Source of the DNA: Neptunomonas marina | Lineage (GTDB): Bacteria > Pseudomonadota > Gammaproteobacteria > Pseudomonadales > Balneatricaceae | Direction: 5' to 3' | NCBI RefSeq assembly: GCF_004005935.1 | Contig: NZ_SACQ01000001.1 | Coordinates: forward strand, 775,485 to 839,484 | Length of the DNA: 64,000 nt | Shown here: positions 18,431 to 27,293 of the stretch, piece after piece | Layout of the letters: each line of letters opens with the position of its first letter | How positions within the stretch are numbered: the stretch's first letter is position 1 | The notes under the pieces: model-generated | Told to the model about the DNA's origin: nothing | The model's input: only the letters and a program-made list of their open reading frames with translations | Database searches by the model: none | Program-made: the position numbers and the translations under genes

Positions 18431-20068
18431 GTGTGGTTTAAAGATCGCAGAATTCGGACATCTTTAATGGCTATCACCAGCGATAGTCTGCTCTTTGCAC
18501 TGAAATTGGGCATCGCGCTGGTAACGGGCAGCACGGCCCTGTACGCCGATGCGCTGCACTCGGCAACAGATCTGCTGATCTCGCTTGTCCTGCTGGTGGG
18601 TATTGGTATCCGTTACCGTCAAGAGAAGCGGGCGAGCGCACTGGGTGTGGCGCGGGCTTATCGGTTGGAAGCAATCTTAGCGATTTTAGTGTCGTTGACG
18701 ATCCTTTGGGTGCCCTACGAAATCGTCACCAGTGTTGACCAAAGCAATTCCGGTGATATCCAGTTTATTTGGCTAGGCATCGTTGGTGTGATGGTCGCCA
18801 TTGTGTTGGCGCATGTGATGGCAACGCTTAAAACACGCGTTGGCCAAGATACGGACTCCCCAGCACTTGAGGCGGACGGTTACCACAGCTATATCGATAT
18901 GTTTACCTCGTTTGCAGTACTCGGCTCCTTTGTAGGGTTGCTGGTGGGGATCAATATCGATCAAATTGTTGCACTTGTTATTGCGTTGATGGTGGCCTTT
19001 GCGGGTATTGAGCTCTTTATTAGCGGGGTGCGCAGCTTCATCAACGGTTCGGAAGTGGCTCCTGATGGCTTAATTGAGCGCTTACTCGAGCATCCATTTT
19101 GGCAGCGTGCTGCCCAGCGCATAAAACTGCACCGGTCCGGAGTTTTGGTTAGCTTTTTGGTGGGTGTGTTGGTGTTTTATGCAGGTTCCGGCCTTCATGT
19201 TGTGCGCAGTGACGAGAACGCGGTCTACCGCATTTTTGGTCAGCCCCAGCCCGAAGTGTTAACGCCAGGCTTGCATCTGTTAGCGCCGTGGCCGATAGGT
19301 GCTATTGAGCGCTACCGTCCGCAACAGGTGTATCGCTTAGAAGTGGGTACACCGCTGGCGCTTTGGGATCACTCCAATGTGTTTAGCCGCTCGCAGTGGC
19401 AAACCCTTGGGAATGTGAATCTCGACCGGGATCATCACTATCTGTTTGCTGATGAGAACCTCGTCAACTTAACGCTGACGGTTCAATATCAACTACCCAA
19501 ACTGGGGTTTGAATCCCGCCAAATTGCGCAGCCGCATCAACTGGTGGCTGCGGCGGTGGAGCAAACCGTTAGTCAGCTACTTAGCCAAGCCCCGTTCACT
19601 CTCACTTTGGCCGACAGCTTTGAGACAACTGCCATTACGCAGGTGGAACAGCGCCTTGAGGCCTATGGACTTTCGACACACATTGGATCAATCACGGTGC
19701 AAAAACTGCAGCCGCCTAGCGCGGTGGTCAGTGCTTACCATGATCTTGAACGTGCCGCCGAGCAGCAGCAAGCACTGCAGCATCAAGTGCAAGGGGAGCG
19801 CGTTGAGGAGCTCGCGGCAAACCGTGCGCGGTTGAGCCAAGAAGCAGCTGAAACTTCTGCAAAGATCGCGGAACTGGAGGCGAGCGCCGCAGGTGATGCT
19901 GCTTACTTTGCCACTCTCGCTGGCGAGTACGCGCAACAACCCGAGCTGGTGGCGTTTAACAAACGCTTAGAGTTAAGCGAAACAGTACTACCTCAGATTG
20001 AAAAAGTGATTACCGAAGATGCGCTCAGGTCGCGCGACACACGTTTGTTTGGAGACTATCAACCATGA
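18431..20068 (+). CDS. CDF cation-efflux membrane domain fused to an HflK-like SPFH domain
   Basis: A 545-residue chimera. Residues 1-205 are a cation diffusion facilitator membrane domain. HSxxD in ALHSATDLL (H43, D47) and again in GYHSYIDMF (H152, D156) supply the expected tetrahedral metal site. The usual cytoplasmic CDF C-terminal domain is absent. Instead, another transmembrane helix (about 236-254) leads into an SPFH/band-7 domain (VVRSDENAVYRIFG to about 430) and an Ala/Glu/Gln-rich coiled coil. GTG 18431 is the start, with AGG just upstream. The stop overlaps the next gene as ATGA. Coupling of metal (Zn/Fe/Co/Mn) efflux to an SPFH scaffold is inferred from the fusion. Confidence 0.85.
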   Translation: MWFKDRRIRTSLMAITSDSLLFALKLGIALVTGSTALYADALHSATDLLISLVLLVGIGIRYRQEKRASALGVARAYRLEAILAILVSLTILWVPYEIVTSVDQSNSGDIQFIWLGIVGVMVAIVLAHVMATLKTRVGQDTDSPALEADGYHSYIDMFTSFAVLGSFVGLLVGINIDQIVALVIALMVAFAGIELFISGVRSFINGSEVAPDGLIERLLEHPFWQRAAQRIKLHRSGVLVSFLVGVLVFYAGSGLHVVRSDENAVYRIFGQPQPEVLTPGLHLLAPWPIGAIERYRPQQVYRLEVGTPLALWDHSNVFSRSQWQTLGNVNLDRDHHYLFADENLVNLTLTVQYQLPKLGFESRQIAQPHQLVAAAVEQTVSQLLSQAPFTLTLADSFETTAITQVEQRLEAYGLSTHIGSITVQKLQPPSAVVSAYHDLERAAEQQQALQHQVQGERVEELAANRARLSQEAAETSAKIAELEASAAGDAAYFATLAGEYAQQPELVAFNKRLELSETVLPQIEKVITEDALRSRDTRLFGDYQP

Positions 20069-20970
20069 AAAAAAGATGGTTAGCTGCCCTAGGAGGCACT
20101 GTTCTGGGTGGCTTTTTGCTCTCAACATCGTTGGTTCCCGTGTATGAGTCAGAACTTATTGTGGTAAGCCAGTTTGGGCGTGTGGTTAAGGTGGAGAACG
20201 AAGCCGGTTTACTATTTAAGCTGCCCGATCCCATTCAAACAATTAGCCGCCTTGACCAAAAGCAGCGTATTGAGACCTTAGCAACGGCCGAGTATGTGAC
20301 GCGTGATCGGCGCAACGTTGTGCTAGATAGTTATTTAATCTGGCGGGTAAAGGATGCGCAGCGGTTTTTATCGAGCGTACGAAATTACGAGACTGCCGCT
20401 GTGCGTTTAAATGATCTCGTCACGGCGGAGATTAGCAATCAGATTGGCCAACATCCATTGAGCGCGATTCTCAATACGGATCCAAACCAGCATCAGTTAG
20501 AGCGAGTGCTGAGTAACATCGTGGAGCAGGTCAGAGAGCGCGCTGCCGCATCGCTAGGGATCGACGTGACCGACGTGGGCATCAACCGAATCAGCTTTCC
20601 GCAGCCTGTGGTCGTTGATATCTACAAGCGGATGGCGGCTGAGCGTGGACGTATTGCTCAGCAGCTGCGCGCTGAGGGGCAAGAGCAAGCAGCTAAAGTA
20701 CGTGCTGAAACGGAGTTCGAAGTGCGACAAAAGCTGGCACAGGCGCGCCGAGAGAGCCGTATTTTAGTTGGTGAAGCGGAAGCGAAAGCGAGCCAAGCCT
20801 ACGCAGAGGTTTACCGTGAGCACCCCGAATTTTATCGTTTTCTACGCTCGATGCAGGCCTATGAACAGATCTTTACAGATAAAACACGCCTGATTTTATC
20901 AACGGATCAGCCATTGTTTGATTACCTGTGGGCTCCGCCAGCGGTAGAGGTGGGTGACGATGCCAGCTAG
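20065..20970 (+). CDS. HflC-like SPFH/band-7 membrane protein
   Basis: A 301-residue SPFH protein with an N-terminal membrane anchor (about residues 7-24). The band-7 domain begins at VYESELIVVSQFGRVVKV, and an Ala/Glu/Arg coiled coil follows (QEQAAKVRAETEFEVRQ). It looks most like HflC, whose HflKC complex surrounds FtsH protease. No ftsH, hfq, hflX or miaA is nearby, so this is a paralogous set, not the housekeeping HflKC. It overlaps the CDF-SPFH gene by four bases and the following gene by 11. Confidence 0.85.
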   Translation: MKKRWLAALGGTVLGGFLLSTSLVPVYESELIVVSQFGRVVKVENEAGLLFKLPDPIQTISRLDQKQRIETLATAEYVTRDRRNVVLDSYLIWRVKDAQRFLSSVRNYETAAVRLNDLVTAEISNQIGQHPLSAILNTDPNQHQLERVLSNIVEQVRERAAASLGIDVTDVGINRISFPQPVVVDIYKRMAAERGRIAQQLRAEGQEQAAKVRAETEFEVRQKLAQARRESRILVGEAEAKASQAYAEVYREHPEFYRFLRSMQAYEQIFTDKTRLILSTDQPLFDYLWAPPAVEVGDDAS

Positions 20971-21859
20971 TTCAGATTGGCAGCATGTTTGGCTGCGCTC
21001 ACGCCCTATTCTGTTGGGGTTATTGCTACTACTACCGCTGCTATATGGCCTCAGTGGCCTTTATAGCGTCTCGAATGAACAGCGAGGGGTGCGCTATCGT
21101 TTTGGTGCGCTGGTGGATGAATCTGTACCGCCGGGAATGCACTATCATTTGCCGTTTCCGATCGAGCGCGTTGAGCTGCGCCCTGCAGCGACAGTACAGT
21201 CGCTCGAGGTGAGCTTCACTGAACTGGGTGTGGAGATGCAACCCAAAGAGCTTGCCACTGGCGACAATAACCTACTTGCCGTGGTGCTGGTGGTGCAATA
21301 CAGCACTCAGGATTTGGGACAGTTCTTGCATCACATACAGCGCCCGGTTGAGGTGTTAGAAAATCTCATTCAGGCAAATGCAACGCGATTGATGGCGCGT
21401 GCCAATACTGACAACTTGCTTACCACCGGTCGGCACCAGTTTCAGCAAGCGTTATTGCGCAACACTCAGCAGCATCTGGATAGACTCGAATCTGGGATAC
21501 GCCTTTCAGCGGTGCAACTGAAAGCCCTAACTCCGCCTGCTAGCGTCAAAAGCGCGTTTGATCGTGTGGATCGGGCGCGCACTGAAAAGCGTAAGTTGAT
21601 CTCGGATGCGCGTAGTGCCCAAAACTCTGCCCGCGCTAAAGCCAGAGCCGATGCTCGAAAAGTCCGTTTGACAGCGCAAGCGAGCGCCGAAGAGATTGTC
21701 TCCGCCGCTCAAGGCGAGGCAGCACGCTATGCCGCGTTATTAAAGGAGTATCAGCAAGCGCCCCAGGCGATGGGGCATAAACTCTACACTGATGCGTTGG
21801 GTAGGATACTGCCAAACATTCAGTGGAGTGCAGCCAGCACACCTAACAAGCAGCATTAG
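20960..21859 (+). CDS. HflK-like SPFH/band-7 membrane protein
   Basis: A 299-residue SPFH protein with a single N-terminal transmembrane helix (about residues 16-35). The band-7 region begins YSVSNEQRGVRYRFGALV and continues with PPGMHYHLPFPIERVE, as in HflK. A long Ala/Arg-rich coiled coil closes it. I chose ATG 20960, nine bases after GAGG. A GTG at 20954 is too close to that site. It is the third gene of the overlapping set, giving three SPFH domains in one transcript, enough for a hetero-oligomeric ring. Confidence 0.85.
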   Translation: MPASSDWQHVWLRSRPILLGLLLLLPLLYGLSGLYSVSNEQRGVRYRFGALVDESVPPGMHYHLPFPIERVELRPAATVQSLEVSFTELGVEMQPKELATGDNNLLAVVLVVQYSTQDLGQFLHHIQRPVEVLENLIQANATRLMARANTDNLLTTGRHQFQQALLRNTQQHLDRLESGIRLSAVQLKALTPPASVKSAFDRVDRARTEKRKLISDARSAQNSARAKARADARKVRLTAQASAEEIVSAAQGEAARYAALLKEYQQAPQAMGHKLYTDALGRILPNIQWSAASTPNKQH

Positions 21860-22440
21860 AATGGGCCTAGCGCGAGCACCTCGTTAATCATCTGCTCGCG
21901 TTGCTGTTGCGAGAGTTTTTGATTGCGCCAAATAACCATGAGGTGCGGATCTTTCGTGTCGACAAACCCAACCCGATAATCCACTTGTCTTGCTTTATGA
22001 TCACCAACATGGCCCCAAATAGCATCAACATGGGGGCCTAGCATCTCAAAACTGCGCACCGACAAGTACTCAGCAATGCCGCCACTGCGCTTAATGATTA
22101 GCCGCAGCTCTTTTGGCAGCCGGCGATAAATGCGCTCATCAATGACCAATCCGCCTGCTAAGAAACTCCGACCATAAGGCGTATGGTGAAAGTAGCCTAG
22201 CGGTATGGGTTGTCCTTCGGCTGGTGTGTAAAAGGCGATAAAGTGGCGCTCCTCTAACGGGCATTCATCACCAAAGTGGCGCTTGAATAGCTCGCCTATA
22301 AAGGGGCGCGCGTTACTCACCTCGATCACACTGACGTACTGAGATAGCTCGGTATAGTCGTTCGGGTACGTTAGTGGTGCCGGATCGAAGCGTTGTTGGT
22401 GGTAGAGACGACGGGCACGACTAATGAGTTTGGTAATCAT
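21856..22440 (-). CDS. Uncharacterised protein coupled to polysaccharide deacetylase
   Basis: A 194-residue soluble protein that I do not recognise with certainty. The central part (FIAFYTPAEGQPIPLGYFHHTPYG) has the alternating strand pattern seen in some GNAT-like folds, but no acetyl-CoA motif is clear. The ATG at 22440 overlaps the deacetylase stop as ATGA. A longer frame starting inside the deacetylase gene is rejected. Tight coupling suggests the two act on the same cell-surface polysaccharide. Its 3' end overlaps the convergent HflK-like gene by four bases. Confidence 0.7.
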   Translation of the reverse strand: MITKLISRARRLYHQQRFDPAPLTYPNDYTELSQYVSVIEVSNARPFIGELFKRHFGDECPLEERHFIAFYTPAEGQPIPLGYFHHTPYGRSFLAGGLVIDERIYRRLPKELRLIIKRSGGIAEYLSVRSFEMLGPHVDAIWGHVGDHKARQVDYRVGFVDTKDPHLMVIWRNQKLSQQQREQMINEVLALGPF

Positions 22441-23276
22441 TGCGTTAAAATTTCCTCTAGCTCTGCGGTTGAGCGCCAATGGTGCCCGCATACATACCGT
22501 GGAATAGCCCATATCGAGTGGTTCTCAGTGAAGTGCTCGCCAGCGGTGCTGAAGGCTGCATGCATCTCGTGAAGATCGGGGCGCATTGCAAAAAAATTAT
22601 CGCGCAAGTATTCATTAACGTGGCCATAGGGGTAGCAAAAAAGCGGCTTCACGCGGTCTTTTGTCGCCGCTTTTAAGTGGTTATGTGCCGTTGTGATTTG
22701 TGCTATTGCATCGGCTTCGTTATCGATGGCGAAGAAATTTCCTTTCGTCTGCTCCTTTTGAGCAACAGGGCTAACATGCTCATGGTTGTGGTCCCAACTA
22801 TGGTTTGCTAGATCCAAAAGAGTATCTTTTGTGTTGTTCCACCAATCACTGCTGTAAAGGTTGGGAGGCTCCGGCGCTCCATGCTGTGCTATTTGAGTGC
22901 GAGCAGCTTCGCTGGCGATCAAAAAGCTGGTGGCAGGAACATGATGACGAGCAATAATACTATGAAAGCTCTCTACCATTTCGTTAAAGCGCAGGTCGCA
23001 ATAGCTATATGCTTCGATATCTGGTGCATCGTCAAACGAGATCGCGATAACTGGGTGGTTGAGTGCAGTCCAATCTTCGCGTCGATAGGCATCAACAATC
23101 CAACTGAGGCTCTTGATTGTAAAGCCGAGTGACTTAATCAGTGTGATATCTCTATCTAGAGCTGTGTGGTCGTTCTGCTCGTAGTCTGTGCCATGTACGT
23201 TCATAGCGTGGTAACACAGGATAGGGACACGGAACTGTTTTGGCGGAGTTTTTTTTCGAAAGAGTTTAGTAAACAT
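22437..23276 (-). CDS. Polysaccharide deacetylase-family protein (NodB homology)
   Basis: A 279-residue NodB-type carbohydrate esterase-like protein. The first motif is ISFDDAPD (D82, D83), and the metal-binding motif is NHSWDHNH (H159, H163). PLFCYPYGHVNEYLRD matches the later substrate-groove motif. Such enzymes remove N- or O-acetyl groups from surface or capsular polysaccharides. The substitution of Ala for Gly in the TFDDG-type motif is a mild variation. There is no clear signal peptide, so it may act in the cytoplasm. Confidence 0.85.
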   Translation of the reverse strand: MFTKLFRKKTPPKQFRVPILCYHAMNVHGTDYEQNDHTALDRDITLIKSLGFTIKSLSWIVDAYRREDWTALNHPVIAISFDDAPDIEAYSYCDLRFNEMVESFHSIIARHHVPATSFLIASEAARTQIAQHGAPEPPNLYSSDWWNNTKDTLLDLANHSWDHNHEHVSPVAQKEQTKGNFFAIDNEADAIAQITTAHNHLKAATKDRVKPLFCYPYGHVNEYLRDNFFAMRPDLHEMHAAFSTAGEHFTENHSIWAIPRYVCGHHWRSTAELEEILTQ

Positions 23277-23343
23277 GGAAATTCAGTCACTTAGCAATGA
23301 CTGGTCATGTTATCGTATTTTAATAGGTTGCGGAATGAGCGTC

Positions 23344-23366
23344 GGCAGAGCCACAAAGGGCTCCGC
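23344..23366 (-). terminator. Weak hairpin downstream of the cytochrome gene
   Basis: GGCAGAGCC pairs with GGCTCCGCC with one mismatch (23344-23366), 24 bases beyond the cytochrome stop on the minus strand. There is no T tract, so it is only a possible transcript end. Confidence 0.3.
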
Positions 23367-23389
23367 CATAAAGAAGCTAAAAAGGAGGT

Positions 23390-25027
23390 TTAGTGGAACT
23401 GTAAGGGTGTTTCGATACCTGTTTTCTGGTCCAACTCTACCTGACGATGAATAACGCCTTCGCCCACTAGCATCGATTCGCGGCCTTTCACATAAGACTG
23501 CTCTTCGACAAGGGCCTTGTAGGCTTTGTTTAGCTCTAATGCGCGAGCGGGCGAGGGCAGTAGCAACTCAGAGATATCCTCGTGAAGCGCCGCAAAAGCC
23601 TCTGGTTTTGGCTCGCCATAGAAGTCGAAGAACTTGTCTTTTACCTCCATATTGGAGCGATACTCATCACCGGTTGGGTTATGTTTCAGGTAGAAGCTGT
23701 ACTCGTACTCGCCATCGCTTTCACGGCGTGGTTCAGGAATACCGGCAAACGACTTTTGTGTCCAGTGATACCAGCCTTGCTGGAATTGGTCGCTATCGAG
23801 CTTACGCTTAAAGGCAAACGTGGTATCGGTAATGACCCCAATGCCGGAGTGACAGCCGGTGCAGAATACATGCTCTTCATAACTTTGCGGACGCAGCGCA
23901 CCGGTTTGGTCTTCAATAAACCCCTGATATACCCAACCTTGGGGGACGCGAACACCGGCCTCTGCTGAGCCAATCACCTGTTTGATACGATCGGGAAAGT
24001 CGTGGCGCTCCTTCAGCTCTTTGGCTGCGATACGATCGTGTTGGAAGTAGTTCACCCAAAATGTTTTGCGCGCATAGCGCAGCTCTTTCATCCGCGGTGC
24101 CATTTGTACGCGTTGTTGGCTATCGATATCCAGATAGCGCACCGAATGGATAAACTCCGTTCCTACCGGATATAGGCCAGCGGCAAGATGCTGTTTACCG
24201 CTGGTAAGCAGTGCTTTCGCTTTGCCGACATAGCTCATCATACGGCCCTCGCGCGGTGCCCAGTCGTAGCGGATGATCTGCGCTGTGCCCAGCGTGCCAT
24301 CTTTGTCGAGATCTACCTCAAGACGCTTCTCATCAGTGGCAGTGATCGGGATATCTTTCTCTTTGATCAGCGCCTCAACAATCGCTAGGTTAGTTTTGTA
24401 GATCTCTAGGTCAAACTTGCCGTTGGTATCTTGTTGGAAGGCAGCAGGTAGGCGAATGATCACGTCATCTGTTGAACCATTGGTGGGCATAAAGCCACCT
24501 GGGAAAGGGTAGTAAGCAAATGCGCGCCAGCCGGTGTAACCATGCGTCGGTGTGCGGTCGAAGCCTTCGTTGTCGAACTGGTAGTAGATGTCGGGAATGT
24601 AGCCATCCCACTGACCATTATTGTTGCTATCGTATTCGGCTAGGTGTGTCAGTATGCGTTTGGCAATCAGGTTTTGGCCCGCTTGATTAAAGTAATTGTT
24701 CTCTCTGACGTAGTCTAAAATCACCTGATTCGAGATCTCGCTGGCCCGCGTCGAGAAGCCTTTAAAGTAGTTTTTCCAATTATTAACGAGCGCAGCTTCG
24801 GTAAATGAAAACAACGTCTGGATCTCGCCGTCATCAATATAGTTGGGGCGTCGGCTATCGGTGTGGCAGGTGTAGCAGGGGTTTGCTACTTGGCCTGTGA
24901 TCTCATCCACCGGGTTGGTGTAACACTGGGCAGGGATATAGGCGACCGGATTTTCCTGATCGAGTGCCAGCGTTAAGGGTGTGTAGGCAACAACGCCACT
25001 TAGTATCAGAGAGGATAGGTATTTCAT
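23390..25027 (-). CDS. Secreted c-type cytochrome-like protein with two CXXCH motifs
   Basis: A 545-residue exported protein. The start is ATG 25027, followed by a signal peptide to about residue 21 (TLALDQE). Two heme-attachment motifs are visible: CYTCH at 51-55 and CTGCH at 389-393. Between them is a long region with YIPDIYYQFDNEGFDRTP and repeated aromatic-glycine segments. I do not recognise a named family. The upstream PhoX-like gene is on the same strand, separated by a strong terminator-like hairpin. The pairing suggests a periplasmic redox role linked to that lipoprotein, but this is inference. Confidence 0.8.
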   Translation of the reverse strand: MKYLSSLILSGVVAYTPLTLALDQENPVAYIPAQCYTNPVDEITGQVANPCYTCHTDSRRPNYIDDGEIQTLFSFTEAALVNNWKNYFKGFSTRASEISNQVILDYVRENNYFNQAGQNLIAKRILTHLAEYDSNNNGQWDGYIPDIYYQFDNEGFDRTPTHGYTGWRAFAYYPFPGGFMPTNGSTDDVIIRLPAAFQQDTNGKFDLEIYKTNLAIVEALIKEKDIPITATDEKRLEVDLDKDGTLGTAQIIRYDWAPREGRMMSYVGKAKALLTSGKQHLAAGLYPVGTEFIHSVRYLDIDSQQRVQMAPRMKELRYARKTFWVNYFQHDRIAAKELKERHDFPDRIKQVIGSAEAGVRVPQGWVYQGFIEDQTGALRPQSYEEHVFCTGCHSGIGVITDTTFAFKRKLDSDQFQQGWYHWTQKSFAGIPEPRRESDGEYEYSFYLKHNPTGDEYRSNMEVKDKFFDFYGEPKPEAFAALHEDISELLLPSPARALELNKAYKALVEEQSYVKGRESMLVGEGVIHRQVELDQKTGIETPLQFH

Positions 25028-25076
25028 GCTTAGACTCTTAGTACACAACAGATCGAGCATAACGGATAACGCAGAA

Positions 25077-25101
25077 AAGGGGAGCACAGTGTGCTCCCCT
25101 T
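25077..25101 (-). terminator. Strong hairpin between phoX-like and cytochrome genes
   Basis: AAGGGGAGCACA (25077-25088) and TGTGCTCCCCTT (25090-25101) are perfectly complementary around one base, giving about a 10-bp stem with a small loop. It follows the phoX-like stop by 19 bases. On the minus strand TTCTGC follows, so it may be partial, letting some transcripts reach the cytochrome gene. Confidence 0.65.
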
Positions 25102-25120
25102 CGGTAACGTCAGGTCGGGC

Positions 25121-27001
25121 TTATTCAGCTTTCGCTGGGAAAGGACCTACGTAACCTGTGTAAGCACGGTTCTCACCGTTGCCAGTATCTTTGTCTGAAT
25201 CAGACTCACCATATGGGTGTTGAACAACACTCGTTAGGTAACCCCAACCGTTGATGTTCGGGTACCAGTAAGGAGATGTCGTTTCAGAGCCGTAAGGTGT
25301 TGTTTGAATGCGTGTTAGCGCTTGGGTACCGAAATCATACGCCCAGATCACGTCATTCTGGTGACCAGAACCTGTATCTTCGCCGATGATTAGGATATCC
25401 CAACCAGACATGTAAGTGACGTTATCTGGGTTAGAGATGCCGTCGATGTGACACTTGTTGTTGTCAGCGTAGTCCGCACTGTTTGCAACAATAGGGTTTT
25501 GTACGCCGTCACCGTAGCTATCTGTTGCTGGTACACCGGCTACCAAAGCAGACATGTTTTTCGCAACATAAGATGAGCCGATCGTTGCGTCAGACGCTAC
25601 ATCTAGCTGGTAAACTGCGCCACAGCGGTTAAAGCCTTCCAGTTGAATGTGGTTAGGGCCGCCTAGGTCGTAGCTGCTGCTATCTGCGCCATTCTTTTTG
25701 AAGCTCTCAAAGCCACGTGCGACTTCAGACATCGCGAGGTACAGCTTGCTGCGTGTTGGGTCGAAGGTAATACCTTCTTCTTTACGTAGCTCAGTTGTTG
25801 CACCCATCATGGCAGCGTAGCGGCGTGTTTCCATGCGTGAAGCGGCTTTTTCCATGCCCGGCTTAACTTGCAGACATTCTTGGCCGTTGCCACCTGCGTT
25901 GATAGAGGTGAAACCATCTGGGCAGCTGTTATCTTCGTTAGCATCCGCTGTCGCGAAAATGTCAGTAAACGCGAGTTGGTTAGCGCCTTCAATGTAGTCA
26001 GACAGCTCAGCGCTTGTAGCGTGGCCAAGGTCGATCCAGTCAAGGTCTGCAGCGCCTACGCCTGTCGATGCTGTTTGGTTCCACTTCATGGCGTACAGCG
26101 TACCAGCGGATAGGTCACCTGCTTTATCTGCAACAAACATATACAGACCTACGTTGGTGCCATCGTCAGTCATGTAAACGGTTTTTTCATCTGGCATCAC
26201 GTACGATAGCTCAAACGCCAAGCGGCCCATCGCGTAGTGCTTTTTAGAGGTTGCTGTTGGTGCCGCACCGCTATCTGCTTGTACATCAACTTCAATGTTC
26301 CAACCCACTTGGTATGGGTTCCATTGAGACTCGTCGCCGTTGAAGTAGTCAAGGAAACCTGCCGCATAGCGGTCAGCTGCAGCATCAGCACCGGTGACTA
26401 GGCTACGAGCATTCGGCTCGTACTCTTCAGATGCTAGGTGTGTGCTCCAAGGCGTAACAGAACCAGCGCAGTGAACCCAACCACCGTTGACGCCAGATTG
26501 GTCGATCTGCCACGCATCTTTTACGCTAAGCTCACCGTTTTCTGTGTTTTGGTTCAGTTCCATCAAGAACATAGCACCTGGGCGGCTCTCAAACTGAGAA
26601 ACCGAGAATAGGCGCTCACCACGTGGCAGCAAGGATGTGAATTCGTTGGAGTTCGCAATGCTTGGAGAACCATCTTCCTTAGAAAGTGGGTTACCCTGCT
26701 TATCAACCAACTGGCCAAATACTGCATGGTCAAATGTGTCACCAGAACGAGCAAAGACGTTGTACTCAAGGTCTAGTGGCATTGAATCTGAGCCAGTGGT
26801 GATCGTCGCATCTGACGCCAGAATCGCACGCTTCTCGGCGTCAGTGACCGGCGCTTTAACACCTGCAAACGCGATTGTCGCATCCTTTGGCAATAGCTTG
26901 TTTGTGTCTGTATCTGTTGAGTTTGAAGAGCTGTTGCAGCCCGCAATTGTCAATGCAACCGCAGAACCGATCGCAACAGTTAGTAGCTTCTTTTTCATCA
27001 T
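25121..27001 (-). CDS. PhoX/DUF839-family lipoprotein
   Basis: A 626-residue exported lipoprotein. The lipobox is LTIAGC with the lipidated Cys at 22, followed by a Ser/Thr/Asp-rich linker. The bulk resembles DUF839/PhoX proteins, which are beta-propeller alkaline phosphatases using calcium and iron. Landmarks are GERLFSVSQFESRPGAMF, WVHCAGSVTPWSTHLASEEYE and the later GGPNHIQLEGFNRCG. Classic PhoX uses the Tat route, whereas this has a Sec lipoprotein signal, so it may be a divergent homologue and phosphatase activity is not proven. ATG 27001 has GGAAG upstream, and a longer frame to 27097 is rejected. Confidence 0.82.
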   Translation of the reverse strand: MMKKKLLTVAIGSAVALTIAGCNSSSNSTDTDTNKLLPKDATIAFAGVKAPVTDAEKRAILASDATITTGSDSMPLDLEYNVFARSGDTFDHAVFGQLVDKQGNPLSKEDGSPSIANSNEFTSLLPRGERLFSVSQFESRPGAMFLMELNQNTENGELSVKDAWQIDQSGVNGGWVHCAGSVTPWSTHLASEEYEPNARSLVTGADAAADRYAAGFLDYFNGDESQWNPYQVGWNIEVDVQADSGAAPTATSKKHYAMGRLAFELSYVMPDEKTVYMTDDGTNVGLYMFVADKAGDLSAGTLYAMKWNQTASTGVGAADLDWIDLGHATSAELSDYIEGANQLAFTDIFATADANEDNSCPDGFTSINAGGNGQECLQVKPGMEKAASRMETRRYAAMMGATTELRKEEGITFDPTRSKLYLAMSEVARGFESFKKNGADSSSYDLGGPNHIQLEGFNRCGAVYQLDVASDATIGSSYVAKNMSALVAGVPATDSYGDGVQNPIVANSADYADNNKCHIDGISNPDNVTYMSGWDILIIGEDTGSGHQNDVIWAYDFGTQALTRIQTTPYGSETTSPYWYPNINGWGYLTSVVQHPYGESDSDKDTGNGENRAYTGYVGPFPAKAE

Positions 27002-27058
27002 GGTTCTTCCATGCAGGAGGTTAAAATTGGTTATAAGGTTCCCACGCGGCGCATTATG

Positions 27059-27081
27059 GAAAGTTAAGATGAAAGTTAGAT
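27059..27081 (-). promoter_or_regulatory. Tandem repeat upstream of phoX-like gene (possible PhoB-like site)
   Basis: On the minus strand two near-identical units, ATCTAACTTTC (27071-27081) and ATCTTAACTTTC (27059-27070), lie in tandem 58-80 bases upstream of the phoX-like start. Direct repeats at about one helical turn resemble Pho boxes, but the core is TTTCA where PhoB sites have TGTCA. Confidence 0.25.
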
Positions 27082-27293
27082 GACGTGAATGTTTCACTTT
27101 GGAAAAGAAAGACTTGCGAACGAAACTCGAAGTGCTTTTTCGCTAAGCGAGGGAATATACTCAGCATAGATGTGAGAGGTAGCTGATTTTGGCGTGTTCC
27201 TAAACGCACACTGAAGATCCGTCTATCGAACGCGGAAATCTGGTATGGTAGACAGCCTCTATACGCGGCAACTGATAGGTCTCTGCAAATTTT

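Noticed and set aside
20065-21859. Housekeeping hflC-hflK pair
   Set aside because: No hfq, hflX, miaA or purA neighbours, order and fusion with a CDF domain differ, so this is treated as a paralogous set.
22437-22512. Extended start of the 194-residue protein inside the deacetylase gene
   Set aside because: The extra N-terminal residues are just another frame of the deacetylase, and ATG 22440 gives a standard ATGA overlap.
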